Below are positions 14,329 through 23,312 of a stretch of 29,226 nucleotides of DNA, in pieces. A program made the translations under genes and the position numbers. The notes under the pieces are model-generated. The model saw only the letters and a program-made list of their open reading frames with translations. It did not search any database and was not told the origin of the DNA. Position 1 is the first letter of the stretch; each line of letters begins with the position of its first letter. This DNA is from JBNKEI01 sp050288705 (lineage in GTDB: Bacteria; Myxococcota; Myxococcia; Myxococcales; UBA5297): positions 1 to 29,226 of the forward strand of contig JBNKEI010000060.1 of assembly GCA_050288705.1 (NCBI GenBank). Direction: 5' to 3'.

Positions 14329-16335
14329 CTAGGTTTTTTCTAAGTCTATCTTGGGGTGAGGAAACTGGAGAAAGAGTTCATGTTTCCACCCGTAAACATG
14401 GGGCGGCACCGGGAATTCAGCGAGCGGTTGGGAAATAGCTTCAGAGACGCATTTTGCTAAAGGACTTCCAAACAGATCACCGCTTATATCTATGGTTATT
14501 CTTGGAGAAATGCCCGCTTCTTGAGAATTAGTTGTATCGGGAACATTTATGGAAAGCATTAATAACCCTGTTGACGGATATTGCTTTTCACAACTAGCAA
14601 TAATTGAAGCAAAACCGGCTTCGCCAGCCAATTGCTGTGATAGCGTTAAACCTGATACGCCATTTTGTTCTTCAATTGGGCGTACTCGCAAAATTGCCGG
14701 AAAATCTTGCTCGTCCACCCTGGTCGGTCCAGAAATTAATTCATATTTTCCTTCAACATTACGTACTTTTTTCTCCAAATCAGAAAACCAATCTCCTTTG
14801 TAGTCTTTCGAGAATGAACAGATGCTTTCCGAAAAAAGCGGCTGGAATGTACATACCCAAACTACATCATCGTCGTCCCTTTCTTCCAAGGGGTACAGTG
14901 CACATAGCGAACCTCGACAATCTACGCGCAAAGAAGGCTCATTTTCCGCATTGAAAGAAGCCAAAGTTTCGGCGACCTCCTGATTCAACTCTGGGTTAGG
15001 GGTTGCACTCTTATGTACCAAACGAGGATCGGCATTTTTTTGAATCTGTTCTACTAAGTTCTTTAGATTTTGTTGAGCTTTAGCTATCCACTCTCTACAC
15101 TCGGGACTATATTCTTCTGGTATTGGACCGCGTTCACGATCCCATCCAGGCTTTAGCGCCCCTAGGTTTTGTTCCGAACTAGCGGGAGATCCGTCTTCGT
15201 TAGCCAGCCGAAAATAAAGTACTTGATTGGAAAAATATTGCCTAGCAAAAGGATCGAATGCTGTGCCTTCAAAAACGGTATAATGAGTGAATCCATTTTT
15301 GGACAAATATTTTTTGAATTCAAAAGCTGCCTGGGGCTCAAAACAGCCTAAGGTACCCTCGCCCCAACGATTTCTGTACCCAGAGGTAACCGCAACCCGG
15401 CACACTGGCCCCCTACAAGAAAACGAATTAAGACCACATACCTCATGACGTCCCTTTAAATTGTAAATCATTGCCTCTACTTTACTGCGCAGCTTATTCT
15501 CGGCTTCAGAATTAGGCAAAGAACGATCATATATAGTTTTGGGGTTTATTAAGTATTGTGCTGCTTGTTCGAGCTGTCTAGCTTCTTTTTCTAATTCTTG
15601 AGCTGGAGCACAATCTTCAGACATATTCCCAGCATAAATTTCTGACGACTCGAAAGGAGCAATGGAATTACTATTTGCATGTCTAGAAAAAGAATTTGAA
15701 ACACTTTCCTTTTCTTGTTCATTGAGTAGATAATATCCAAAATAGCCAGCAACCAAGGCCAGACAAACCGCCACAACCCACCGCCACAGCCCCTTACCAA
15801 GAGAAGCTGTTCCCTGGTAAACCATGGGCATAAGCAATGCACACCAATTCTTACGATTGCCCCCATTTTCCTTATCTAACCTAGCTCGCAACTCGTCGAG
15901 TCCCCGTTTTATTCTCCAGCGAACCGTGCTCCCGGGAATGTTGAGTTTTTTCCCGATTTCCACTGGTTCCAAGCCATCGAAGTAGCGCAGCATCAGCACT
16001 GTACGAGTTGATTCGTCCAAGGAAGAAATGTGCGCTACCAATTGCTGAAAAAGCTCCATGCGCTGAACATGTTCTTCGGGGGTAGTATTTTCGCCGACCG
16101 GTGCAATTGTAGCTTGTTCCCTAATTTCCCGTCGACGGCGGGCTCGCTGGGCATCCAATAATCGATTTTTGAATACCTTACGTAACCATCCGCGTGCTGC
16201 TTCCGCGGTCTTTGGTCGAGAATGCAAAGCAGCTATCCAAGTCTCTTGTTGCAGGTCCTCAGCAGAAAAAGAATCCTGCACCAGAGCGGTAGCCATTCTT
16301 CTCAACCATTCCCCATGGGTTAGAAGCGTATCCAT
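14329..16335 (-). CDS. ECF sigma factor fused to a membrane helix and a Cys-rich extracytoplasmic tail
   Basis: Residues 1-155 form an extracytoplasmic-function sigma factor. Region 2 begins LLTHGEWLRRMATALVQD and includes AEDLQQETWIAAL; region 4 is LDESTRTVLMLRYFDGL followed by EIGKKLNIPGSTVRWRIKR, a helix-turn-helix. After a short linker comes one membrane helix (about 184-204, WRWVVAVCLALVAGYFGYYL) and then some 460 residues predicted outside the cytoplasm. That part has two related Cys-pair units, SFSCRGPVCRV and RVDCRGSLCAL, then a C-terminal domain with LLMLSINVPDT and RITIDISGDLFGSPL. So sensing and transcription may be in one chain, perhaps controlled by membrane tethering. No separate anti-sigma gene is adjacent. 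The start is unsure: ATG at 16368 also fits. A decayed copy lies just upstream. Confidence 0.85.
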   Translation of the reverse strand: MDTLLTHGEWLRRMATALVQDSFSAEDLQQETWIAALHSRPKTAEAARGWLRKVFKNRLLDAQRARRRREIREQATIAPVGENTTPEEHVQRMELFQQLVAHISSLDESTRTVLMLRYFDGLEPVEIGKKLNIPGSTVRWRIKRGLDELRARLDKENGGNRKNWCALLMPMVYQGTASLGKGLWRWVVAVCLALVAGYFGYYLLNEQEKESVSNSFSRHANSNSIAPFESSEIYAGNMSEDCAPAQELEKEARQLEQAAQYLINPKTIYDRSLPNSEAENKLRSKVEAMIYNLKGRHEVCGLNSFSCRGPVCRVAVTSGYRNRWGEGTLGCFEPQAAFEFKKYLSKNGFTHYTVFEGTAFDPFARQYFSNQVLYFRLANEDGSPASSEQNLGALKPGWDRERGPIPEEYSPECREWIAKAQQNLKNLVEQIQKNADPRLVHKSATPNPELNQEVAETLASFNAENEPSLRVDCRGSLCALYPLEERDDDDVVWVCTFQPLFSESICSFSKDYKGDWFSDLEKKVRNVEGKYELISGPTRVDEQDFPAILRVRPIEEQNGVSGLTLSQQLAGEAGFASIIASCEKQYPSTGLLMLSINVPDTTNSQEAGISPRITIDISGDLFGSPLAKCVSEAISQPLAEFPVPPHVYGWKHELFLQFPHPKIDLEKT

Positions 16336-16469
16336 CCCTAACACTGTGTCCCCGGTAGTAGTATTCATGCCTGCTATGACGCCGTTGCAAGCTACAGCGT
16401 TGGTCCAATGCTGCAAACATGATATACGCGCCAACAAGGTAAGCAAAGCGTCGTCGCTTTACTCGGAAC

Positions 16470-16790
16470 TCTCGCCCCGAAACTCTGCACACTGCTCCCC
16501 TGCAAGAAAACGAATACAAGCCGCATTCCCGCCAATCATAAACCATTGCTTCCACTTTACTGCGCAGCTTGTTCTCAGCTTTTGGATTAGGCAAAGAACG
16601 CTCATATATAACTTTGGGATTTATTAAGTGCGACAGCCAATCTTCTCAACCATTCCCCATGGGTGAGAGGCGTATCCATCTCTAAAACTGTGTCCCTGGT
16701 AGTATTCATGCCTGCTATGACGCCATTGTGAGCTAAAGCGTTGGCCCAATGCCCCAAACATGATATACGCGCCGGCAACTGTTGTATCGC
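16470..16790 (-). pseudogene. Decayed tandem copy of the ECF sigma fusion gene
   Basis: Two blocks match the intact gene. 16630-16790 corresponds to 16286-16440 (start region, with HGEWLRR and an upstream MNTT), and 16487-16629 corresponds to about 15405-15554 (the ENKLRSKVEAM to SFSCRG region). The roughly 730 bases between them in the intact gene are missing, and the deletion shifts the frame, so the copy cannot make a sigma factor. Both blocks remain clearly alike, with a 3-base in-frame indel near the start codon. This is a tandem duplication followed by internal and 3' loss. It abuts the hydC upstream region. Confidence 0.85.
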
Positions 16791-16863
16791 CTTCCGCTGG
16801 CCGAAAAACGAAGGTTTAAGCAACGGCACAAACACTCTGCTGATTCTAAAAAGGAGGTAGTCG

Positions 16864-17400
16864 TTGAAACAAACTAAACCCCAGCCAAGAGTCTGCTCCC
16901 TGCCATCTGAGCAATACCAAGAGCTAGATCGGTATATCGACTCCTTGCCTGTAAGCAAGAGCAACGAGCGACGCAAAGAGTTTCTTATTCAAGTGCTTCA
17001 TAAGGCTCAGCATATTTTCGGATATTTGCCTACCGAAGTACAAACGCATATCTCTGATCGGTTTTTTATTTCGCATGCAGAGGTATCAGGAGTAATTAGT
17101 TTTTATAATTACTTCACCACTAAGCCAAAAGGTAAAAATCAAATCAATGTTTGTACTGGCACCGCCTGCTATATGAGAGGAGCCGACAAAGTCTTGGCCG
17201 AGTTCGAGCGTATTTTAGGTATTAGTTCCGGCGAAGTGACTGAAGACGGCAATTTCTCTATTGAAGGCCTGCGTTGCGTGGGAGCCTGCGGATTAGCCCC
17301 GGTGGTTACTATTAACGGAAAAGTTTACGGCAAGGTAACCCCTGCACAGGTGGCAGAAATCGTGGAATCTTACTTGGAACGCCAAGGGGAGGAAAAGTAA
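16864..17400 (+). CDS. hydC: [FeFe]-hydrogenase subunit HydC (NuoE-like)
   Basis: HydC is the small [2Fe-2S] subunit of trimeric NAD-linked, usually electron-bifurcating [FeFe]-hydrogenases. The 178-residue protein has a helical N-terminus (FLIQVLHKAQHIFGYLP, as in NuoE) and a thioredoxin-like domain with C97 and C102 in CTGTACYMRGA plus C138 and C142 in CVGACGLAP, the four cluster ligands. The start is TTG at 16864, preceded by a near-perfect AAGGAGGT. It ends directly against hydB (TAA then ATG), so hydC, hydB and hydA form one operon. The upstream 70 bases show no clear Rex-type operator. Confidence 0.93.
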   Translation: MKQTKPQPRVCSLPSEQYQELDRYIDSLPVSKSNERRKEFLIQVLHKAQHIFGYLPTEVQTHISDRFFISHAEVSGVISFYNYFTTKPKGKNQINVCTGTACYMRGADKVLAEFERILGISSGEVTEDGNFSIEGLRCVGACGLAPVVTINGKVYGKVTPAQVAEIVESYLERQGEEK

Positions 17401-19281
17401 ATGCAACCGATCAAATCGGCTCGAGAGTTAATCGACCTTTACGAAAAGGTGAAGCCTCTACTATGGGGCCGCCTGGAAGATCAGAAAGCTCCTCAGGCAA
17501 AAACTACTATTTTGGTTTGCGGCGGAACCGGATGCCAAGCATCAGCCAGCCAAAAGATTGTAGAAAATTTTCAAAAAAGCTTGGCGACTCAGCAGTTTGA
17601 TTCCTCCGTAAACGTTTCTATCACTGGTTGTTTTGGTTTTTGCGAAAAAGGCCCAATTGTCAAAGTATTTCCCGACAATGTTTTTTACGTTCAGGTCAAA
17701 CCGGAAGACGTGGAAGAGATTGTAGAAACTCACCTGGTTCATAAGCGGCGAGTCACTCGTCTGCTTTATGAGGAGCCTGCTCTTCAACAGAAGGTAGAAA
17801 CTCAACCAGAAATGTCGTTTTATAAAAAACAAAAACGAATTGCCTTACGCAATTGTGGAGTCATTAATCCCGAAATAATTGACGAATACATTGCCAATCG
17901 CGGTTATCAAGCATTGGCCAAAGTTCTTACCGAAATGAAACCGCAAGAGGTAATCGATTGTATTTCTAAATCTGGTTTACGTGGTCGGGGCGGCGGTGGA
18001 TTCCCTACCGGTAAGAAATGGCAAATTACTCGCAACGCCAAGGGGGACGAGAAATTCATCATTTGTAATGCTGATGAAGGCGACCCAGGCGCGTTTATGG
18101 ACCGCTCCATCTTGGAAGGCGATTCCCATAGTGTGATTGAAGCCATGATTACCGCCGGTTATGCCATTGGCGCTAGTACTGGCTACATTTATATTCGTGC
18201 CGAATACCCACTGGCAATCAGTCGCCTGCAAATTGCTCTCGATCAAGCCAGGGCCTACGGATTTCTGGGAAAAGACATTTTAGGCAGTGGTTTTGATTTT
18301 GATATTCACGTCAAATTGGGGGCCGGCGCCTTTGTCTGTGGAGAAGAAACTGCACTTATCGCTTCTATTGAAGGCAAAAGAGGCGAGCCAGTTACCAAGC
18401 CACCCTTTCCTTCCGATGCTGGACTATGGGAAAAACCCACCAATGTTAATAACGTAGAAACATTGGCCAATATACCCGCCATTTTGCTAAATGGAGCCGA
18501 ATGGTATTCTCGCATTGGAACTGATACTTCCAAAGGCACCAAAGTATTTGCGCTAACCGGGCAGGTAAATAATGTTGGCTTAGTGGAAGTTCCCATGGGA
18601 ACCACCTTGCGCGAAATCGTTTACGAAATCGGCGGCGGAGTCCGTGGCGGTGCGCAATTCAAAGCAGTACAAACCGGTGGTCCCTCCGGCGGATGTATTC
18701 CGAAAGAAGCACTGGATACTCCTATCGATTATGAGTCTCTTAGTTCTATAGGCTCAATGATGGGCTCAGGAGGAATGATTGTCATTAACGACAAGGACTG
18801 CATGGTAAACCTGGCTCGTTATTACTTGGAGTTTACGGTCGACGAATCCTGCGGTAAATGTACTCCTTGCCGCATTGGCACTCGTCGTTTGTACGAGATT
18901 TTGGTGAGAATTACTGAAGGGCGAGGTCAACCAGAAGATCTGACCGAGCTGCAAGAACTTTCGCAGATAATTAAAGACACTTCTCTATGCGGTCTAGGCC
19001 AAACCGCCCCCAACCCGGTGCTCAGTACCATGAAGTTCTTTATGGATGAATACCGAGCTCACATAATAGATAAAAAATGCCCCGCCCGGGTTTGCCAAAA
19101 GCTGCTCCAATACTCCATCGTAGAAGATAAATGTATTGGTTGTACTGCTTGTGCACGCGTATGTCCGGTGAATTGCATTTCCGGAAGTCCCAAAAAGGTT
19201 CACCATATTAATTCGGAAAAATGCATTAAATGCGGTGCCTGCATGACCAAATGTAAATTTAATGCCATCGTAAAGAGTTAA
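17401..19281 (+). CDS. hydB: [FeFe]-hydrogenase subunit HydB (NuoF-like, FMN/NADH binding)
   Basis: HydB binds NADH and FMN and passes electrons to the catalytic subunit. Domain order over 626 residues: a thioredoxin-like [2Fe-2S] domain with C40, C45, C77 and C81; the NuoF core with GRGGGGFPTGKKW (195-207), ICNADEGDPGAFMDR and FVCGEETALIASIEG; a [4Fe-4S] site with C484, C487, C490 and C530; and two C-terminal ferredoxin-like clusters, C578-C588 (CIGCTACARVCPVNC) and C608-C618 (CIKCGACMTKC). This layout, larger than respiratory NuoF, is the hydrogenase form. In characterised bifurcating enzymes HydABC couples NADH and reduced ferredoxin oxidation to H2 formation; reversibility depends on conditions. 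It overlaps no gene and starts right at the hydC stop. Confidence 0.95.
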   Translation: MQPIKSARELIDLYEKVKPLLWGRLEDQKAPQAKTTILVCGGTGCQASASQKIVENFQKSLATQQFDSSVNVSITGCFGFCEKGPIVKVFPDNVFYVQVKPEDVEEIVETHLVHKRRVTRLLYEEPALQQKVETQPEMSFYKKQKRIALRNCGVINPEIIDEYIANRGYQALAKVLTEMKPQEVIDCISKSGLRGRGGGGFPTGKKWQITRNAKGDEKFIICNADEGDPGAFMDRSILEGDSHSVIEAMITAGYAIGASTGYIYIRAEYPLAISRLQIALDQARAYGFLGKDILGSGFDFDIHVKLGAGAFVCGEETALIASIEGKRGEPVTKPPFPSDAGLWEKPTNVNNVETLANIPAILLNGAEWYSRIGTDTSKGTKVFALTGQVNNVGLVEVPMGTTLREIVYEIGGGVRGGAQFKAVQTGGPSGGCIPKEALDTPIDYESLSSIGSMMGSGGMIVINDKDCMVNLARYYLEFTVDESCGKCTPCRIGTRRLYEILVRITEGRGQPEDLTELQELSQIIKDTSLCGLGQTAPNPVLSTMKFFMDEYRAHIIDKKCPARVCQKLLQYSIVEDKCIGCTACARVCPVNCISGSPKKVHHINSEKCIKCGACMTKCKFNAIVKS

Positions 19282-19313
19282 GGGTTCGCATTGAACGATA
19301 AAGGACAATAATC

Positions 19314-21044
19314 ATGGTAAATGTTGAAATTGACGACCAGGCCATTGCGGTTGAGGCGGGTTCGACGATTCTCCAAGCCGCCAAAAAAGTGCAGATCCGC
19401 ATTCCCACTTTGTGTCATTTAGATTGGGGCGCGCTCAAGGTAGTAAACAAAACTGCTTCCTGCCGAGTTTGTATGGTGGAGGTGGCAGGACGTCGCAACT
19501 TGGCGCCTGCCTGTGCCACTCCCGTTGCTGAGGGAATGAAAATAACTACCAACTCTCGCCGGGTATTGAGAGCCCGACGGAAAGTTTTAGAGTTGCTGTT
19601 ATCTGACCATCCTTTCAATTGCTTGACTTGCCCGAAGTCGACTAATTGCGAATTACAAACTTTGGCTTACGAATATGGAATTAGTTCTCGGCCTTATACC
19701 GGAGCCAAGTCCACTTTTCCCGTCGACGAAACTAGCCAAGCTCTGAAGCGCGAACCAGACAAATGCATTAAGTGCCGCCGCTGTGAAACCATGTGCAACG
19801 AAGTGCAGACTGTTGGCGTTTTAACTGGGTTCGGACGAGGCTTTAATTCGACAGTTGGTCCGGCGGAATTAGCACCTTTGCAACAATCAATCTGCACCTA
19901 TTGCGGTCAGTGTGTAAACGTGTGCCCGACCGGAGCATTAACCGGCGTCAAATTCATTCAACAAGCTTGGCGTGCAGTGTTTGATGCCAAAGTAGCCGTG
20001 GTGCAGGTAGCACCGGCAGTGCGAGCGGCTATTGGCGAAGAATTTGGTCTGCCGCCAGGCGCCCCGGTTACTGGCAAGCTCGCTACCGCATTACGCAAAC
20101 TTCGTTTTGATGCGGTGTTTGACACTACCTTTGGCGCTGATTTGACCATTATGGAGGAAGCCAAGGAAATTCTCGATCGTATTCAAAAGAACGAGAACTT
20201 ACCTATTTTGACTTCCTGCTGCCCGGCATGGATTAATTTCTTCGAATACCAATTCCCTGACCTTAGACATATTCCTTCTTCCTGCAAATCTCCGCAGCAA
20301 ATGCTGGGAACCATGGCTAAAACCTATTACGCGCAAAAAATCGGGGTAAAACCTGAGGACATGAAGGTTGTTTCCGTCATGCCTTGTATTGCCAAAAAAT
20401 ATGAAGCCGCTCGTCCCGAGCATTGCTCCAGTGGAACTCGCGATGTGGACTGCGTGATTACTACTCGCGAATTGGTAAAAATGATTAAAGAGGCGGGAAT
20501 TGATTTAGCGCGACTGGAAGATAGTGCTTTTGATTCTCCCCTGGGAGCCTACACCGGAGCAGGAATAATTTTCGGAGCCTCGGGTGGAGTACTAGAAGCC
20601 GCTTTGCGAACCGCCTACGAAATGGCTACTGGCAAGGTGTTGCACAATGTTGATTTCACCCAAGTACGTGGCCTTCAAGGGATGAAAGAAGCCACTATCG
20701 ATTTAGATGGCAAAGAAATTCGGGTGGCAGTGGTTTCCGGACTGGGCAATGCGCGCACTCTTCTCGAAAAAATTCGCAGCGGGGAGTCCACTTATCATGT
20801 AATTGAGATTATGGCCTGCCCGGGAGGATGCATAAATGGCGGCGGCCAGCCATTCAACGATGAGCACCGGGAAGAATTGCTAGAACCCCGCTTAAACGCC
20901 CTCTATCTTGAGGACCAAAAAAGTGAGCTGCGCAAATCGCATGAAAATCCTTGGATTAAAACTCTGTATAAAGAGTTTTTAGGCGAACCCGGTAGTCATA
21001 AGGCGCACGAGTTGTTGCATACCAAGTATTTTCCGCAAAGCTAA
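19314..21044 (+). CDS. hydA: [FeFe]-hydrogenase catalytic subunit HydA
   Basis: HydA forms or oxidises H2 at the H-cluster. In order: a [2Fe-2S] domain (C34, C50, C53, C67); a His-Cys3 [4Fe-4S] site (H99, C103, C106, C112); two [4Fe-4S] clusters (C151-C161 and C194-C204); then the H domain. L1 is TSCCPAW (300-306), with C302 as proton-relay Cys and C303 as ligand; L2 is MPCIAKKYE (356-364, C358); L3 is ACPGGCINGGG (501-511, C502 and C506). All key Cys are present. The 576-residue M3-type layout with hydC and hydB points to the trimeric group A3. A ribosome binding site (AAAGGA) lies 8 bases before ATG. The last 11 codons are duplicated at 23313 beyond the RloAB genes. Maturases HydE, HydF and HydG are not in the window. 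Confidence 0.96.
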   Translation: MVNVEIDDQAIAVEAGSTILQAAKKVQIRIPTLCHLDWGALKVVNKTASCRVCMVEVAGRRNLAPACATPVAEGMKITTNSRRVLRARRKVLELLLSDHPFNCLTCPKSTNCELQTLAYEYGISSRPYTGAKSTFPVDETSQALKREPDKCIKCRRCETMCNEVQTVGVLTGFGRGFNSTVGPAELAPLQQSICTYCGQCVNVCPTGALTGVKFIQQAWRAVFDAKVAVVQVAPAVRAAIGEEFGLPPGAPVTGKLATALRKLRFDAVFDTTFGADLTIMEEAKEILDRIQKNENLPILTSCCPAWINFFEYQFPDLRHIPSSCKSPQQMLGTMAKTYYAQKIGVKPEDMKVVSVMPCIAKKYEAARPEHCSSGTRDVDCVITTRELVKMIKEAGIDLARLEDSAFDSPLGAYTGAGIIFGASGGVLEAALRTAYEMATGKVLHNVDFTQVRGLQGMKEATIDLDGKEIRVAVVSGLGNARTLLEKIRSGESTYHVIEIMACPGGCINGGGQPFNDEHREELLEPRLNALYLEDQKSELRKSHENPWIKTLYKEFLGEPGSHKAHELLHTKYFPQS

Positions 21045-21102
21045 TTGCTGTTTAGGCGACTGTTTGGGCGAAAGGAGAAGGCAACCCTTTCGTCCGGAAT
21101 CG
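21009..21102. repeat. Repeat copy A: hydA 3' end plus hairpin
   Basis: This stretch holds the last codons of hydA (GAGTTGTTGCATACC onward, with the stop at 21042-21044) and a hairpin at 21066-21095: GGGCGAAAGG pairs with CCTTTCGTCC across a 10-base loop with one G-T pair. It is matched, about nine bases in ten, at 23313-23402. The hairpin part recurs at 23939-23980. The hairpin lacks a long T run, so it is only a possible terminator for hydCBA. Confidence 0.85.
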
Positions 21103-21138
21103 AATAAGCGTTTTCTTGAGACTGAAACTTTTATAGCG

Positions 21139-21183
21139 TTAAATTATGACCAAAGCAGCATCGGCATCAAGTACCATAATCAT
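21139..21183 (-). pseudogene. Remnant of a second vapC (PIN toxin) start
   Basis: On the minus strand an ATG at 21183 opens MIMVLDADAALVII and then a stop. This matches MIVVLDASAALEIA, the start of the intact vapC at 24433, in all but a few positions, at the DNA level too. Beyond the stop the sequence resumes similarity to what follows the intact vapC (a CTATAAA block and the hairpin). So the remnant is a vapC whose interior was deleted. It lies 17 bases after the rloB stop. Confidence 0.6.
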
Positions 21184-21199
21184 CCCCCGCAGACTGAGC

Positions 21200-21877
21200 T
21201 TACTCTTCAGGTAATTGCTTAAATCGATTCAGCTGTTCGACCAGCTTGAATACAGTAGTACCAGGGTTGGCGCGCGAAAAGGGAATCCTTCGTTTCAGCG
21301 TGTCATCGTGGAGTCGGCGCGCCCACTCGATCGCCTGGTTTTGTTTCGCCGGATCGCATGTTTTTCGATACATTCTCTCATCGTTCTTTTTGTATTCTTC
21401 GCCGAATCGATGTGTCAATATTTGCTGGTATTCTTGGCGAGAAATTGCCGAATTTCGGTATTCAAAATGCAGCAAATACCAAAACTCAAACGCCTCGTTC
21501 GACCAGGCGCACTGAATGTCATTCGCTTCCGCTTTGGAGATTGCATTGTCAAAGTCATCCGCTGGAAAGCTGTCCCTATCGAAAACGACCCAAACTTGAT
21601 CAAATGAGGAACCGCTGCGAAGACCCCTGTCACGGAGCTCTTGCGCCTTTTCAACTAGGCTGAGGGTGTTTCTTCCCTCACCGTGAATCTCTAGCTCAAT
21701 CACGCGCCGTGGCAACACAGCCTTAAAAGCCTTAAAGTAATTGGGCTCCGTCTTTTCACCTTCACAAACGATTAGAAATCGCTGCAATTCCTCTCGTATG
21801 CCGATACGGCGGTCTCTGCAGCTGTGACGTTTGAACCATTCCTTTTTCTGGTCACTCAACTTTACGGGACGGCCCAA
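21200..21877 (-). CDS. rloB: RloB-like protein (AbiLii-type defence partner)
   Basis: The 225-residue product follows the RloB pattern: LQRFLIVCEGEKTEPNYFKA (32-50) with E39, DQVWVVFDRDSFP with D100 and D102, AWSNEAFEFWYLLHFEY, and NPGTTVFKLVEQLN near the end. These acidic residues recall a TOPRIM-like nuclease site. RloB is paired with the ATPase RloA in restriction-linked loci and in lactococcal AbiL phage exclusion, where AbiLi is the ATPase and AbiLii the RloB-type partner. The start is TTG at 21877, preceded by AAAGGAG, and lies inside the 3' end of rloA (26-base overlap), which ties translation of the two together. Its target is unknown. Confidence 0.85.
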   Translation of the reverse strand: MGRPVKLSDQKKEWFKRHSCRDRRIGIREELQRFLIVCEGEKTEPNYFKAFKAVLPRRVIELEIHGEGRNTLSLVEKAQELRDRGLRSGSSFDQVWVVFDRDSFPADDFDNAISKAEANDIQCAWSNEAFEFWYLLHFEYRNSAISRQEYQQILTHRFGEEYKKNDERMYRKTCDPAKQNQAIEWARRLHDDTLKRRIPFSRANPGTTVFKLVEQLNRFKQLPEE

Positions 21878-23147
21878 GTTCGTTCTCCTTTAGAAGTGCC
21901 TCGAAATCCCCGATAAAAGGAATGGCTCCATATCTGCCCTGTATGTAATTTTTTTCGAGCGCAGCATCATTCCGAACTTTTACACCCTTAGGCAACTTAA
22001 ATTCGGCCAACGAATAAAGCGACGTAGCAGACTGTTCTGTCTTTTCGGTAAACCAAATCTGATCTCGCCGCAAATCTCCGTGCTGAAGCAAATTCGTGTC
22101 ATGAGTGGCGAAAATTAGCTGGGCATTCTTTGGATTCGACGCATTAGAATTAAACAAATGGACTATCGCTTTTGTCAACAAAGGATGGAGCTTGGAATCA
22201 AGCTCGTCCACCACAAGTACATAACCGTTTTTGAGACAATCGAGGATTGGACCCGCAATTCTGAAAAGCTTCTTTGTTCCTTCAGACTCATCTGAAAAAT
22301 CGAATCTCGTTGAACCTTGGGGATTCCCATCATGAAATGTCGCATGAACCGTCAAAATTCGATAAGACTTTTTGCCTTTAATGAGCCTTTGCAATGCATT
22401 AGGAAACTCCTTCAACTCCTCGTCTTCTAGAGGAATCTCGCTGAAATCAGAGATTCCAACATCCGCCCCACGAACAAACTCTACAAGTAAAGGGCGCATC
22501 GTTTCGCTCTTAAGCATTTCAGTCGAATAACCTTCATATCGCCGGTCTTGCGAACCTTGCAAATACTTGAGAGCCTTGAACCATCGCAGGATCTTGCCTG
22601 CTATTTCTCCGTTAAACTGGGCAACGACAGAGAGAAACAAGGCGTTGTTCCGCGTTTTCCCCTCGATTCCTTTGCCTTCTGGAAATTCATCCGAGATTTC
22701 AATATCCTCTCCATCTCGCAAAAAGAGCGGCTCTTCTCTCTTCCGTTCCGCTTGAAACAGCCACTCCTTTTTAACGGCGTTTCTATCGACCTCAAAGCCA
22801 TATCGATACCGTTTGCCCTGCTGAATAAAACAGATTTCGAAGTGGCTGGGCTCGTTCTCGCTCGACGCATCGAGCCTGAAGGGCATTACTGGGATCTCCT
22901 CCTCAATCTGCGTCTCTTTGAATGAGTTGAAGACGAACCCTTTCATGAAATCCATCGCAGCCAACAAATTAGACTTTCCACTGGCATTGGCTCCGTAAAT
23001 CACCGCGCTCTTCAACAGCGTGTGTCGCTCTCCCGCCTTGAAGGTGTTTTTATCTTGGAATTCTTTGATTGGCTTTGCCGAGAGCATGCTCAGGCGTACC
23101 GGCGTCTTCACCGAGCGATAATTCCCTACCTCAAATTCGATAAGCAT
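21852..23147 (-). CDS. rloA: RloA-like AAA ATPase (AbiLi-type)
   Basis: The 431-residue ATPase belongs to the ABC/SMC-like AAA_15/AAA_21 group used in many anti-phage systems. It starts MLIEFEVGNYRSVKTPVRLS, has Walker A GANASGKS (52-59), a long insert with KKEWLFQAERK and FLSVVAQFNG, and late motifs VLVVDELDSKLHPLL (Walker B with the switch acidic residue) and LIFATHDTNLL (switch His). RYGAIPFIGDFEALL near the end is typical of AbiLi/RloA. The ATG at 23147 is chosen: GAGG lies 6 bases upstream. It overlaps rloB by 26 bases. The pair is bounded by repeats A (21009) and B (23313), which argues it arrived as a unit. Presumably it senses infection and licenses RloB. Confidence 0.87.
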   Translation of the reverse strand: MLIEFEVGNYRSVKTPVRLSMLSAKPIKEFQDKNTFKAGERHTLLKSAVIYGANASGKSNLLAAMDFMKGFVFNSFKETQIEEEIPVMPFRLDASSENEPSHFEICFIQQGKRYRYGFEVDRNAVKKEWLFQAERKREEPLFLRDGEDIEISDEFPEGKGIEGKTRNNALFLSVVAQFNGEIAGKILRWFKALKYLQGSQDRRYEGYSTEMLKSETMRPLLVEFVRGADVGISDFSEIPLEDEELKEFPNALQRLIKGKKSYRILTVHATFHDGNPQGSTRFDFSDESEGTKKLFRIAGPILDCLKNGYVLVVDELDSKLHPLLTKAIVHLFNSNASNPKNAQLIFATHDTNLLQHGDLRRDQIWFTEKTEQSATSLYSLAEFKLPKGVKVRNDAALEKNYIQGRYGAIPFIGDFEALLKENELGPSRKVE

Positions 23148-23312
23148 CAAGAGCCTCGTTTTCGTGCTGCAACTTCAAATTATGGCACAAAGATAGGCAG
23201 CACACCTTAAATAGCAACGCATTTTTGTGATTTTTCCTCAAAACTCCTTCGACTACCTCTGATACGGCAGTGGCAAGCAATCTCCCCTCCTTTGTAGCCG
23301 GCAACGAAGCCG

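Noticed and set aside
16790..16863. Possible Rex operator upstream of hydC
   Set aside because: No TTGTGA/TTGTTA half-site paired with TCACAA/TAACAA at the right spacing. The 28191-28300 region before adhE was equally negative.
21066..21095. Strong rho-independent terminator after hydA
   Set aside because: The stem is good but no T run follows on either strand. It is listed only as a hairpin within the repeat.
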